Below are positions 34,139 to 45,104 of a DNA stretch of 64,000 nucleotides, piece by piece. The notes under the pieces are model-generated. The model saw only the letters and a program-made list of their open reading frames with translations, had not been told where the DNA came from and searched no databases. The first letter of the stretch is position 1. The number at the start of each line of letters is the position of its first letter. This stretch comes from Morinoia aosen (lineage: Eukaryota; Arthropoda; Malacostraca; Amphipoda; Talitridae): positions 64,726,201-64,790,200 of the forward strand of contig CM059562.1 of the NCBI GenBank assembly GCA_030386875.1, given 5' to 3'. A program made the position numbers and the translations under genes.

Positions 34139-34446
34139 AGTCTCAGAGGACACTGAGCCATGTGCAAGAGGTTCTGCCGCCGTCCGGCAGAGACCCGGGT
34201 TCGAAACTCGGCGCTGGCAGTGGCGATTTTCTCTGTTGGGTATAGAAGAAAAATTCCAAGCACAATACCCCACTCCACCCAGGTGTCTGATATGAGTGCC
34301 GGTCTTGAGTCTTGACTGGGGAAAAGCGTCATGGCGTCTTGGCGTTAGTTATAAGCCATTTGAAAATCCAATGTACAAGGTGATATGTATCAGGCTTGAT
34401 TGGAAATAAAGCATCCGTAGATGCCTTCATTATTATTATTATATCG
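34139..34446 (+). mobile_element. tRNA-derived SINE, head type 2
   Basis: The body and tail are those of the two type 1 SINEs (ggcgattttctctgttgggt, ccacccaggtgtctgatatg, gttagttataagccatttga, cttgattggaaataaagcat, then attattatt). The head is different: gaggacactgagccatgtgc, then gagacccgggttcgaaactc as B box region. It follows the previous SINE by ~10 bp. The palindrome SINE fragments (3,825 and 6,989) match this body subtype better. Confidence 0.85.
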
Positions 34447-34561
34447 TTTTTCAGAATTGAACTTCCGAGAGTTCCATTTGCTCCGGAAAGTTGTTTCTTC
34501 CGCGCCGCAAGTCCGCAACTACGGGGTTGAACTACCTAGTAGACCGTTACAAAGGCCCCGA

Positions 34562-35145
34562 CACTGTCGGCCCCGTGGAGGGAGTATATATGGAGGGAGC
34601 ATAGCCGTCTGTGAAGAGAACCAGTTTTTGATATTTCTCCTAGGTCTGTGGTAACCAATAGCCATCTCGCAAGTGTGACATCAGCACGGAAGTCAGTAAC
34701 CTACTAACTACGGTAGTGTGCACACGTTCGCTGAATGCTCTACTAGCTGTCTAATCATTAATTTGGGATTCTAAGACTCCAAAAGATAATAAATTGTGTT
34801 TCCTCACTTGAGGCCACTTAATAATATCAAAATTTCTAGCAAAGGTACATTAGGAGTTGAAAACTATAAAGATTACAGGCCCTTGATTGTAACAAATTAG
34901 AGCGACTTGCACGCACACCTCACCCTTTGACTTGTGGTGTGGTACTAATCTTGCTTCGGAAAGTGGGAGGGGAGTGGTAGAGGAGGTGGGAGGAGCCAAC
35001 TTCAGCCAAGCGTCTGTGGTTGGCTCAGAATTGTGACGTGTCGGGCATTGAGAGTGCCCGAGTGTTTCAAATTTTGCAGCCAAATTGAGCCCGATCGGAG
35101 TGCGCTATGCTCCCTCCATATATCCTAGCTCCATGGTCGGCCCTC
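34562..35145. repeat. Possible small inverted-repeat element at a LINE B junction
   Basis: The left part (atatatggagggagcatagc near 34,586-34,607) is repeated in reverse complement near 35,104-35,124 (gctatgctccctccatatat). Outside both lie gtcggcccc/ggtcggccct, which match the LINE B 3' end. It may be a MITE inserted into a LINE B tail. No target duplication was resolved, and no gene is inside. Confidence 0.45.
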
Positions 35146-35716
35146 AAGTTCAAGACCTAGAAGAAATTCCTGCTGGAAATGAACCTGAGAGTGAAGATCT
35201 GTTAGTAATAAAGTGTGAAAGAATGCATGCCAGAGAATGTGTTATTGTGGTTGTATGCTATATGACAACTGATGGTATTTTAGCTCATCAAGAGAATGTA
35301 AAAAAGTATGAAATATTAACAAGAATTGTGCAAGAGCATTGCAGATGCCCTCTGATTGTGATGGGTGATATGAATGGCCATGTTGGTATACTTGGTGAGC
35401 CTGTGAACGCAAATGGACAAAAATTGATTGATTTCTGTGATGAGAATGAACTTGAGAACCTGAATGTAACAATAGGAAATGGCTTGCATACATGGCAAAG
35501 CAGGGAATGTAAAACTGCAATTGATTATATGATAGTGAATAGTAGAGCAAGAATATATGTCATAGAAATGTTTGTAGATGAAGATGATTTTGATATTGAT
35601 AGTGACCATAAAATGCTTCTACTAGAATATAATTGGGGTGGAAAGGAGTCAATGCAGAAGGCCAGCAGAGTAAGAGAAAATTGGCGTGTTAAAATGGCAA
35701 ACTGGGAAGAATTTAG

Positions 35717-36251
35717 GGTAAATGTAAAGGACTTGACCATAATTGATATTCGAATTTTCGATGCCTTAATAATGTTAATCACATGGAAATAAACAAGTTT
35801 TCTTCAATGCACTTTCCGGCGGAAATGAGTATTTTAAAAGTTATGGCGTTAAATGAGTTACCGGAACTCCATTGTGCATCACCCTATTACAAACGTAAAG
35901 AGGTTGGGTCGTGAGGGGTAGCCACAGTTCTTTTAGTTTTATAATTTTCACTAAAAGAACTGTTGCTACCCCTCACGACCCAACCTCTTTACGTTTGTAA
36001 TAGGGGGTTTGCTCTTCGTCGGCTTGGTTGGCGCGCGGGAACGCCTGTTTACTTTCACGTCGGACCGCGCGGTATATTTTTCCCCGCCTCAAACACTGGA
36101 GTTCCGGTAACTCATTTAATGCCATAACTTTTAAAATACTCGTTTCCGCCGGAAAGTCCATTGAAGAAAACTTGTTTATTTTCATGTGATTAACATTATT
36201 AAGGCATCGAAAATTCGAATATCAATTATGGTCAAGTCCTTTACATTTACC
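35717..36251. mobile_element. Short long-TIR element, copy 2, inserted in LINE B
   Basis: The ends GGTAAATGTAAAGGACTTGA and its complement match for over 150 bp. The flanks are gaatttag (35,709-35,716) and aaatttag (36,252-36,259), 7 of 8 identical. Copy 2 of LINE B reads straight through this site (gaagaatttaagaatgaatt near 42,405), which confirms the empty target. The centre is a 55-bp-arm palindrome. Confidence 0.93.
35883..36004. repeat. 55-bp-arm palindrome at the centre of the MITE
   Basis: Arms 35,883-35,937 (cctattacaaacgtaaagag...) and 35,950-36,004 pair with one mismatch around a 12-nt spacer. One end of the arm (ctctttacgtttgtaatagg) recurs at 46,141-46,160. Confidence 0.93.
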
Positions 36252-39076
36252 AAATTTAGAAATGAATTGAGTAGATGTAACTAGAACAGGTGTGGAAATG
36301 TAGATGACCTAATTAAGGAGATTGCAAGAACCTTGTATGATGTGGCAGAGCAAATGATCGGTAGAATGAAATGCAGCAAAAGTACAGGGAATGCTAGGTG
36401 GTTTAGGAGTGAGATAAAGGAAGAACGAACGAGAAGGAAGACTTTAAATAAACAACGCAGTATAAGGAAAATGTATGAAAGACGCAGAATTACTGAGGAT
36501 GAATGGCAGAGTGTATGGAATGAGTACAAGGACCAGCAGAAGAAAGTAAAGAGAATGATCAATGAGGCTAGGGTTAAAGAAGAGAGACACCAAGTTGAAA
36601 ATCTAAGAAAGAAAGGTCCAGATGGAATAAAAGATTGGTATAGGTTTATACAAGGTAATGATAGAGGTAGTGAAGGTCAAGTTGATGAATTAGTAGTCAA
36701 TGGTTGCAGTGTGCAAGATAGGATGCCAATGGTGAAAGCAGTTGAAGAATACTGGGAGGACATTGGTGGAATGAATGAGCAGGTTACAGATGATGAACCA
36801 ATAAATTTTCTGATAGATGAACGTGAACTGCAAATGGAAGACAAAATCACTTGTGAAGAGATTGTAAGTTTTTTGAAGAAAGTGAAAAATGGAAAGGCAT
36901 GTGGCCCTGATAAGATACCATATGAGTTCTATAAATGTGGAGGAGAGAGTGTAGTCAGTATGTTGAAATATTTATTTGATGAGATATGGAAGAGAGAAAG
37001 AGTACCGGATGACTGGAAAAAGTGTAATGTAGTTCTGTTGCATAAGGGTGGACATAAGAGTATGAAAGAACTTAAAAATTACAGACCAATTGCACAGGGT
37101 GACACCGTATGTAAGATCTTTTGTGGTATTTTGAATGAGAGAATGAAAAATTTAGTTAAGGAATTAGGAGTCCTGGGAGAAGAACAGAATGGTTTTAGGC
37201 AAGATAGACGGGGGGGAGGATAATCTGTTTGTAGTGAGTGAAATAATTGAGCGAATGAAGAAGGATAACAAGAAGGTATATTTAGCATTCCTGGATATTG
37301 AAAAGGCGTATGACAGAGTGGATCGGGTTAGGCTGTTTGAAATTTTGAGAAAAGTTGGTTTTAGCAGAAAAATAGTGAACATTGTACAGAGTCTGTATGA
37401 GAACACAAGTGCTTTCTACAGGTTAGGAAATTTGGAAACAGGGCAAGTGAGGAGTGAGACAGGGCTGTACTCTGTCCCTCCTGTTGTTTGGATTGTACAC
37501 AGAAGAATTAGCAGTTCGACTGAGAGGGAGTGGTTTAGGACTGAAAGTTGGTAATGAGAGACTGAGCTGTTTGTTGTATGCTGATGATGTGGTTGTGGTT
37601 AGTGAATGTGGTCATGAACTACAAAGGATGCTTGACATTGTGAATGGATATAGTACAGATTTCAAGATGAACTTTGGTGCCGATAAAAGTAAGGTCATGG
37701 TTATAAATAGTAATGAGACTGATAGAGACAGACTGTGGAATATTGGAGAAATCAGAATAGGTAGAACAAAAGAATATAAATATCTAGGTTGTATGATAAG
37801 TAAAGATGGATGTACTAGAACGAAAGGTGAGAAAGTGGCTAAAGCAATGCAGTGGAGTAAACGGTTAGGTAGTGTGGCCAGATACAGAGCAAACAAGTAC
37901 GAATGTGTGAGAGGAATGTGGAAGTATGTTGCTGTACCTAGTGTCATGTATGGTATGAGTGCTCTTGCTTGGAATGGAAGTGATCTTGAAAAGCTGGATG
38001 TGATACAAAATAAGGTAGGACGTGTAGCATTGGGTGCTCCGAAATGGACAGCTATAGAAGCCATTAGAGGTGACCTAGGGTGGAGCCTATTTTCAGAAAG
38101 AATGATGAAAGCTGTGCTGAATTATAAGGTGAGAATTGAAAGAATGCAGAATAGCAGGTGGGTAAGGCGAATCTTTGAATGGAATCTGAGTGTAAGCTAT
38201 TGGGAGAAAGTATGTTGGGGGCATGCAAGGAAACTCAGTATGCAAAAGATTATTCATGTTAGAATTGGGAGACCTGTGGTCCATGGATGACTGGAGTTTA
38301 ATAAATGTTGGAGGTGTAGGGCCTGAGTGACACTGCAAGAGGTGGAAGAAAAAGATTGAGAGACAAACAAAAGAGTATGGATTGAATAAGTGGAAGCTTA
38401 GCATGATGCGGAAGCATACACTTAACTGGTATATGAAAAAGAAAGCACCTAAGTTTGAGCTGTTCTATGATGGTAGTTTTGGAAGTCAACTCTTGTTTGC
38501 TGTGAGATGCAAGTCATTGAGTGTAAACAGACGTACATGGAGATGGAATGAGAATAACAACAGATTATGTCAGCAGTGTAATAGTGGAGTAGAGGAAACA
38601 ATTGAGGATTTTGTGCTGGAATGTAGTAAGTATGAGCAAGAGAGAGAGAGTTTTTTGAATGTGGTGTCTGAGCAGTATGGAGAGAATGAGTGGAATGCCA
38701 GATGTGCTGAAGATGATCGCGGTATGAGCTGTCTTGCTGGATTGGATCAGGAGTGTAATTTGAGTATCATTGAAGCTATGAAAATGTTTCTTGTGCGTGC
38801 CTGGAGTAAGAGACAGTGATTGGAATGAGCCAGTCAGGTAGAATGGTCAGTAATGACCCAATATGCCTGGGGATGGTGTTTTGACACACTGGCTATCCCA
38901 GTGATTCCATCCAATGGCAGCTTGTGACAAGGATTGGTAGATCCTGAGTAGTTTAGTGGACAAGTCTGTTACCAGGCGCTGAACTCTTTGTGTGAAAATT
39001 GTGGAGGGAATTGTGGGCCGTTACAAAGGCCCCGACGCTGTCGGCCCTCAATTTCAAGTTCAAGTTCAAGCAGCTT

Positions 39077-41272
39077 AATTCACTTCATACTTGGTCAAAA
39101 CAATGGGGTCAAAAAATGAATTTGAACAAAACAAAGTGCATGATTTTCACAAGTAAAAAAATTAACCCACTCCCTATCACAGTAGGAGGAGAGCAATTGG
39201 AATTTGTACAGCAACTCAAGTATCTGGGAGTCATGCTAGACTCTCCTCGCCTTTGTTGGCATCATCAAATAGAATATCTCAAGCAATCTTGCCCGCCATT
39301 GCTCAATTTGCTGCAATCTATATCACAGAGGCATTGGGGTGCTGACCGAGAACTACACTGAGAAAAATTTTGTCGCAAAAGCGGCACACTTTTGTGTGTC
39401 AAGTTGTCGCAAAACCGGCACACAAAAGTGTGTCAACAAAATACTTGATTAGCCTATGAATTTTGATGCACTTTTGTGAGTCATGGGCTTTTACGACACA
39501 CATAAGTGTGCCAAACATGACACACTTAACGAAAGTCGATTTTATTTCTCATAAATATTTCACTTTCTTAGACCAACTAATTACACTGATGTACAGACAA
39601 TGTCCATGAATTAGAAGAAAAATTAGCGAAGATGTAAAATTTTTTGGGGTTGAATTGTACTCCAATTACAAAGTTTAAACACAGTTCGGTTTTCTACAAA
39701 AAGTATTGAGCCATTTGAAACGTGAAAAAGTGTTTCAAGTCTCTCTACCGCTTTAATATGTGGTCAAAAGAAATACTTCAATGTTTATCTAAATATTTCT
39801 GAATAACCGTTTGACACACCTAGGCGTGTCAAAATTTCTCTCAGTGTACTACTTTACCTCTATAGAACTCTCATTTGCAGCCGACTAGACTATGCTGCCC
39901 CTCTGTATGGTGCTGCTGCTCCTTCAAATCTCCTACAACTAAACACCATTCAAAATCAGTGCCTGCGCCTTGCTACTGGATGCCGCAAAACTTCTCCTGT
40001 AGCTTCACTGGAGGTGGAAACCAATATCTTCCCTTTGGCAATACACAGAGAACAACTCACGTGTTTGTATTACAGCAAACTACAGCAACTTCCCAGTGAA
40101 ATTGCTAACAACTTACTTCAAGCTCCATTCCCTCCACAGCTAGTTTCTTCTATGCTTTTGCCATCCATGGCATCACGTGCAAGAGCTCTTTTTTCCAGTG
40201 TTAACCTGCAGATTCCAGCTCACAATGTAGCACCACTGGTTTCACCGCTGCCTCCCTGGTTCAAAGTAGAAGCCCACGTCCTTACTGATTTACTGTCTAA
40301 TCAAAGGTATCAATCTTACTGTCTAATCAAAGTGTTATTCAAAGGTATCATGAATTAATGGACACAACCTTCACTGGATACACCCCTTTATTTACTGATG
40401 GGTCCTGCATTGCTGAACCTACCTGTTCCTCATCTGCTGCAGTGGCTGTCCCTTCAAGAGGAGTCACCAAGAACTGGAAACTCCGTCCACAGACACAAGT
40501 CATTGAGTGTGAACTAATGGCTATCAATGAAGCTCTTCAATGGACACTGTTGAACAATAATGGGGAGGATAAGTATGTGATTTTTACTGACTCCTTGAGC
40601 TCCTTGTACCTCGTAATGAATAGGAAGCCAAAAAACTATCTCCCCTTAGTATGTGACATACAAGCCAAGCTGTACACCACTGCTTCTTCCCACGGTGCTT
40701 ACCTGCAGTTCATTCCAGGCCATAAAGGTGTTCCTGGTAATGAGGCTGCTGATGAGGCAGCCAAAGATGCCCATCTGCTTTGATATCGCACGCTGACACC
40801 AACCTCATATGAAGAAATGAAAAGTCTCATATGTGAAGCCTTCGAATTAAAGTGGAGCACTGAATGGATGAAGGGGGTTCAACTGACAGGGAAAGGACGA
40901 CATTTACTGAAAATCAGAGAAAATACGGCAAGGTGGCCGTGGGCTGCACACAAGATCCGTTGCGTCGAGACAGCACTTGCTCGTCTGCGTGTTGGGCACA
41001 CGGGGCTTTGGTCACATCTACATCGCTTCAATATTGTTGATGATCCAAATTGCTCATGTGGTGCTGAGGAAAATATTGACCACCTTTTTTTCTACTGCCG
41101 TTGCTACACTGGGGAACGTGCCTCCATGAAAAATTCCTTAAGACTATTTAATGTATCATTCCGCTTAAAAAATTTGCTTGGAGGTGGCCCTTTTATGGAA
41201 CTCACTCAAAAGCAAATTGTTAACATAGTTGTACATTATCTATCATCTATAAGAAAAATTAAAACAATCTGA
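39077..41272 (+). pseudogene. LINE family C ORF2 remnant: RT end, RNase H, Cys-rich tail
   Basis: The first part reads KQWGQKMNLNKTKCMIFTSK and LKYLGVMLD (RT thumb side). After the MITE come AAPLYGAAAPSNLLQLNTI and CLRLATGCRKTSP (39,880-40,010). A 26-bp tandem duplication (40,290 repeated at 40,316) adds a frame problem before the RNase H frame at 40,358-40,783. The RNase H motifs are FTDGS, ECELMAINEAL, FTDSLSSL and GHKGVPGNEAADEAAK. A single in-frame TGA (40,781-40,783) separates it from the C-terminal part (40,817-41,272) with CSCGAEENIDHLFFYC. Confidence 0.9.
39356..39846. mobile_element. TA-flanked MITE (mariner-like) inserted in LINE C
   Basis: The ends CACTGAGAAAAATTTTG and CAAAATTTCTCTCAGTG are inverted repeats flanked by TA (39,354-39,355 and 39,847-39,848). 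The LINE C reading frame resumes after it. Inside, the words cacacttttgtgtgtc, gacacaca and gcacacaaaagtgtgtc form repeated small palindromes near both ends. It has no gene. TA duplication points to the Tc1/mariner group, though other TA-targeting elements are possible. Confidence 0.85.
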
Positions 41273-41474
41273 AATCTTGTTAAAATTGTGATATTGCAGA
41301 GAAGTGAGTTCCTCCAGTGGCACAGGCACTTCACAGAAAAACTTCCTGTGACTTCTTTCAGCCTAAGTGCTGAACTTCAGAACATCAATCTACAACTTTG
41401 AAGGCGTGGGGCTGCATGGAGGCATCTCCGAAGCTCCAAGAAACTGGAAACAACAACAAACAACTACCTAGCAG

Positions 41475-44400
41475 CTCGTCTGGTGTGTGTGAGATGAAAC
41501 TCTCCAAGAGATATATCCGGTGGATCAGGGCTACTCATGTCATAATGGAAGGTGGAACTGGATGAATGATAATCCGTCAGAGCAAAAGTGAGGAATGTCT
41601 TGAATTGTCCAATTGTGTTGTAAGGTTTGGAAGTATAAATGTGCGTGGATGGAATGCAGGAAATTTAGATGACCTTGTCGTAGAATTTGAAAATGGAAAA
41701 TTGGATTGTGTTGGTGTAGTGGAGACCCAAATGCGTGATAGTCAGTCTAACATGTAAGGAGAATAAGTATCATATGATAGGAAAAGGGCGTGTAAATTGG
41801 CAAAAAAGAGGTGGTGGAGTTGGTCTGATTGTAAAGAGTGCTCTAAATTGGAAATTAGAGGAACTTCCTGTTGGAAATGAACCTGATAGTGAAGATTTGT
41901 TATCAATTAAGTGTGAAAGAATGCATGTCAGAGAATGTATTTTTGTGATTGTATGTTATATGACAACTGATGGGATTTTAGCTCATGAAGAGAATGTAAA
42001 AAAGTATGAAATATTAACAAGGATTGTACGAGAACACTGCAGATGCCCTCTGATTGTGATGGGTTACATGACTGGCCATGTTGGTATACTTGGTGAGCCG
42101 GTGAATGCAAATGGACAAAAATTGATTGATTTCTGTGATGAGAATGAACTTGAGAACCTGAATGTCACAATAGGAAATGGCTTGCATACATGGCAAAGCA
42201 GGGAATGTATAACTGCAATTGACTATATGATAGTGAATAGTAGAGCAAGAGTATGTGTCAAAGAAATGTTTGTGGATGAAGATGATTTTGATATTGATAA
42301 TGACCATAAAATGCTTGTGCTAGAATATAATTGGGGTGAAAAGGAGTCAATACAGAAGGCCAGCAGAGTAAAAGAAAGTTGGCAAATAAAAATGGCAAAC
42401 TGGGAAGAATTTAAGAATGAATTGAGTAAGTGTAACTGGAACAGGTGTGGAAATGTAAATGACCTGAATGGTGAGACTGCAAGAACCTTGTATGATGTGG
42501 CAGAGCAAAAGATAGGCAGAATGAAATTCAGGAAAGGGACAGGGAATGCCAGGTGGTTTACAAGTGAGATGAAGGAAGAACGAATGAGAAGAAAGACTTT
42601 GAATAAGAAACAACGCAGTATGAGGAAAATGTATGAAAGAAACAGAATTACTGAGGATGAATGGCAGAGTGCATGGAATGAGTACAAGGAACAGCAGGAG
42701 AAAGTAAGGAGAATGGTTAATGAGGCTAGAGTTAAAGAAGAGAGACAAGTTGAAAATCTAAGAAAAAAAGGTCCGGATGGAATAAAAGATTGTTATAAGT
42801 TTATACAAGGTAATGATAGAGGTAGTGAAGTTCAAGTCGACGAATTAGTAGTCAATGGTTGCAGTGAGTGAGATAGGATGCAAATAGTGAAAGCAGTTGA
42901 AGAATACTGGGAGGACATTGGTGGAATGAATGAGCAGGTAACAGATGATGAACCCGTAAATTTTCTGATTGATGAACATGAACTGCGAATGGAAGATGAA
43001 ATCACTTGTGAAGAGATAATAAGTTTTTTGAAGAAAATGAAAAATGGAAAGGCATGTGGCCCTGATAAGATCCCATATGAGTTTTATAAATGTGGAGGAG
43101 AGAGTGTAGTCAGTATGTTGAAATGTTTATTTGATGAGATATGGAAGAGTGAAAGAGTACCGGATGACTGGAACAAGTGTAATGTAGTTCTGTTGCATAA
43201 GGGTGGACATAAGAGTATGAAAGAACTTAAAAATTACAGACCAATTGCACTGGGTGACACTGTATGTAAAATCTTTTGTGGTATTTTGAATGAGAGAATG
43301 AAAAATTTAGTTGAGGAATTAGGAGTCCTAGGTGAAGAACAGAATGGATTTAGGCAAGATAGACGTGGGGAGGATAATCTGTTTGTAGTGAGTGAAATAA
43401 TTGAGCAAATAGGAAGGATGAAAAGAAGGTATATTTAGCATTCCTGGATATTGAAAAGGCATATGACAGAGTGGATTGGGTTAGGCTCTTTGAAATTTTA
43501 AGAACAGTTGGGTTTAGCAGAAAAACAGTAAAAATTGTACAAAGTCTGTATGAGAACACAAGCGCAATATACAGGTTAGGAGATATGGAAACAGGGCAAG
43601 TGAGGAGTGTTAGAGGTGTGAGACAGGGCTGTACTGTGTCTCCCCTGTTGTTTGGATTGTACACAGAAGAATTAGCAGTTCGACTGAGAATGAGTGGCTT
43701 AGGACTGAAAGTTGGTAATGAGAGACTGAGCTGTTTGTTGTATGCTGATGATGTGGTTGTGGTTAGTGAATGTGGACATGAACTACAAAGGATGCTCGAC
43801 ATTGTGACTGGATATAGTACAGATTTCCAGATGAAATTTGGGGTTGACAAAAGTAAGGTTATGGTTATAAATAGTGATGAGATTGATAGAGACAGACTGT
43901 GGAATATTTGAGAAATCAGAATAGGTAAAACAAAAGAATACAAATATCTAGATTGTTTGATAAGTGAAGATGGATGCATTAGAACTAAGGGTGAGAAAGT
44001 GGCAAAAGCAATGCAGTGGAGTGGATGGTTAAGTAGTGCGGCCAGATACAGAGCAAACAAGTATGAATGTGCGAGAGGAATTGTAGGACATGTAGCATTG
44101 GGTGCTCCAAAATGGACAGCTACAGAAGCCATTACAGGTGACCTAAGGTGGAGCCTATTTTCAGAAAGAATAATGAAAGCTGTGCTGAATCATAAGCTGA
44201 GAATTGAAAGAATGCAGAATAACAGGTGGGTAAAGCAAATTTTTGAATGGAATCTGAGTGTAAGCTATTGAGAGAAAGTATGTTGGGGGCATGCAAGGAA
44301 ACTAAGTATGCAAAAGATTATTCATGTTAGAATTGGGAGACCTGTGGATGACTGGAGTTTAATAAATGTTGGAGGTGTAGGGCCTAAGTGGGACTGCAAG

Positions 44401-45104
44401 AGGTGGACAAAAGAGTATGGATTGAATAAGTGGAAGCCTAGCATGACACGGTAGCCTTCACTTAACTGGTATATGCAAAAGGAAGTACCTAAGTTTGAGA
44501 TGTTGTATGATAGTAGTTTTGGAAGTCAGCTCTTGTTTGCTGTGAGGTGTAAGTCATTGAGTGTGAACAGACCTACATGGAGGTGGAATGAGAATAATAA
44601 TAGTGTCGGCAGTGTAATGGTGAAGTGGAGGAAACAATTGAGCATTTTGTGCTGGAATGTAGTAATTATGAGCAAGAGAGTTTCATGAATGTGGTGTTTG
44701 AGCAGTATGGAGAGAACAAGTGGTATGCCAGATATGCTGAAAATGATTGTGGTATGAGCTGTATTGTTGGATTGGATCAGGAGTATAATTTGAGTATCAT
44801 TGAAGCTATGAAAGTTTTTCTTGTATGTGTCTGGAGTAAAAGACAGTGACTGGTATGAGCCAGTCATGTAAAGTGGGCGGTAATGACCCACCATGCCTGG
44901 GTGATGGTGTCTTGACGTACTTGTTATCCCAGTGATGCCGTCTAATGGCAGTTTGTGACAAGAATTGGTGGATCCCACATAGTATTGGACAAGTCTGGTA
45001 CACAGGCGCTGAACTCTTTGTGTGAATATTGTGAGTATTGAGGGAATTGTAGGCCGTTATGAAGGCCCCATTGCTTTCGGCCCTCAATTTCAAGTTCAAG
45101 TTGT
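41475..45104 (+). mobile_element. Non-LTR retrotransposon family B, copy 2 (near full length)
   Basis: The start of the endonuclease is preserved, with ~90 bp of probable 5' UTR after the LINE C tail. The end carries the family tail (ggccgttatgaaggcccc ... ggccctcaatttcaagttca). Compared with copy 1 it lacks the MITE but has its own deletion of about 100 bp near 44,080, where the segment between CARGI and VALGAP is missing. Confidence 0.88.
41566..44849 (+). pseudogene. LINE family B ORF2, copy 2
   Basis: The endonuclease begins RFGSINVRGWNAGNLDDL and VGVVETQMRD, shifts frame near 41,750, and continues KGRVNWQKRGGGVGLIVKS, CPLIVMGYMTGHVG (the D of GDMN changed to Y) and AIDYMIV. A single in-frame TGA (42,869-42,871) precedes the RT (42,878-43,438: GPDKIPYEFYKCGG, LKNYRPIALGD). 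After a frameshift, 43,471-43,911 carries GVRQGCTVSPLLFG and YADDVVVVSE. A TGA at 43,909, the deletion near 44,080 and shifts near 44,620 follow, ending in a degraded Cys-rich C-terminus. It is inactive. Confidence 0.9.

Larger units (their letters stand above)
35158..38819 (+). pseudogene. LINE family B ORF2, copy 1
   Basis: The endonuclease C-terminal half (CPLIVMGDMNGHVG, AIDYMIV, SDHKMLLLEYNWG) runs to the MITE at 35,717. After it, 36,333-37,223 encodes the linker and first RT motifs (GKACGPDKIPYEFYKCGG, LKNYRPIA, GEEQNGFRQDRR). A G-run (gggggggagg near 37,210, one base longer than copy 2) causes a frameshift into 37,189-37,554 (FLDIEKAYDRV). A second shift leads to 37,454-38,290 (RQGCTLS, YADDVVVVSE), and a third to 38,382-38,819 with a Cys-rich end (CQQCNSGVEETIEDFVLEC). 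It is dead. Confidence 0.88.
35158..39076 (+). mobile_element. Non-LTR retrotransposon family B, copy 1 (5'-truncated, MITE-interrupted)
   Basis: This aligns with copy 2 (41,475-45,104) from the middle of the endonuclease onward and ends in the same tail: aaaggccccgacgctgtcgg, a stem-loop-like block, then ccctcaat and repeats of TTCAAG up to 39,076. A 535-bp MITE (35,717-36,251) splits it. The sequence just before 35,158 (ggccctcaagttcaag) looks like the tail of another family B copy. No RNase H domain was found. Clade uncertain within the APE-type LINEs. Confidence 0.85.
39077..41455 (+). mobile_element. Non-LTR retrotransposon family C (I-group, RNase H), 5'-truncated
   Basis: This begins directly after the LINE B tail with the end of an RT domain and carries a connection region, an RNase H domain and a Cys-rich C-terminus, ending in a caacaacaaacaact-like tail. 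The RT catalytic motifs are missing. A TA-flanked MITE (39,356-39,846) splits it. RNase H downstream of RT is a trait of the I group of LINEs. Confidence 0.85.

Noticed and set aside
43350-44132. 260-codon minus-strand frame
   Set aside because: It is the antisense shadow of the LINE B reverse transcriptase, as are the minus-strand frames at 35,242-35,782, 37,612-38,064 and 42,014-42,748.
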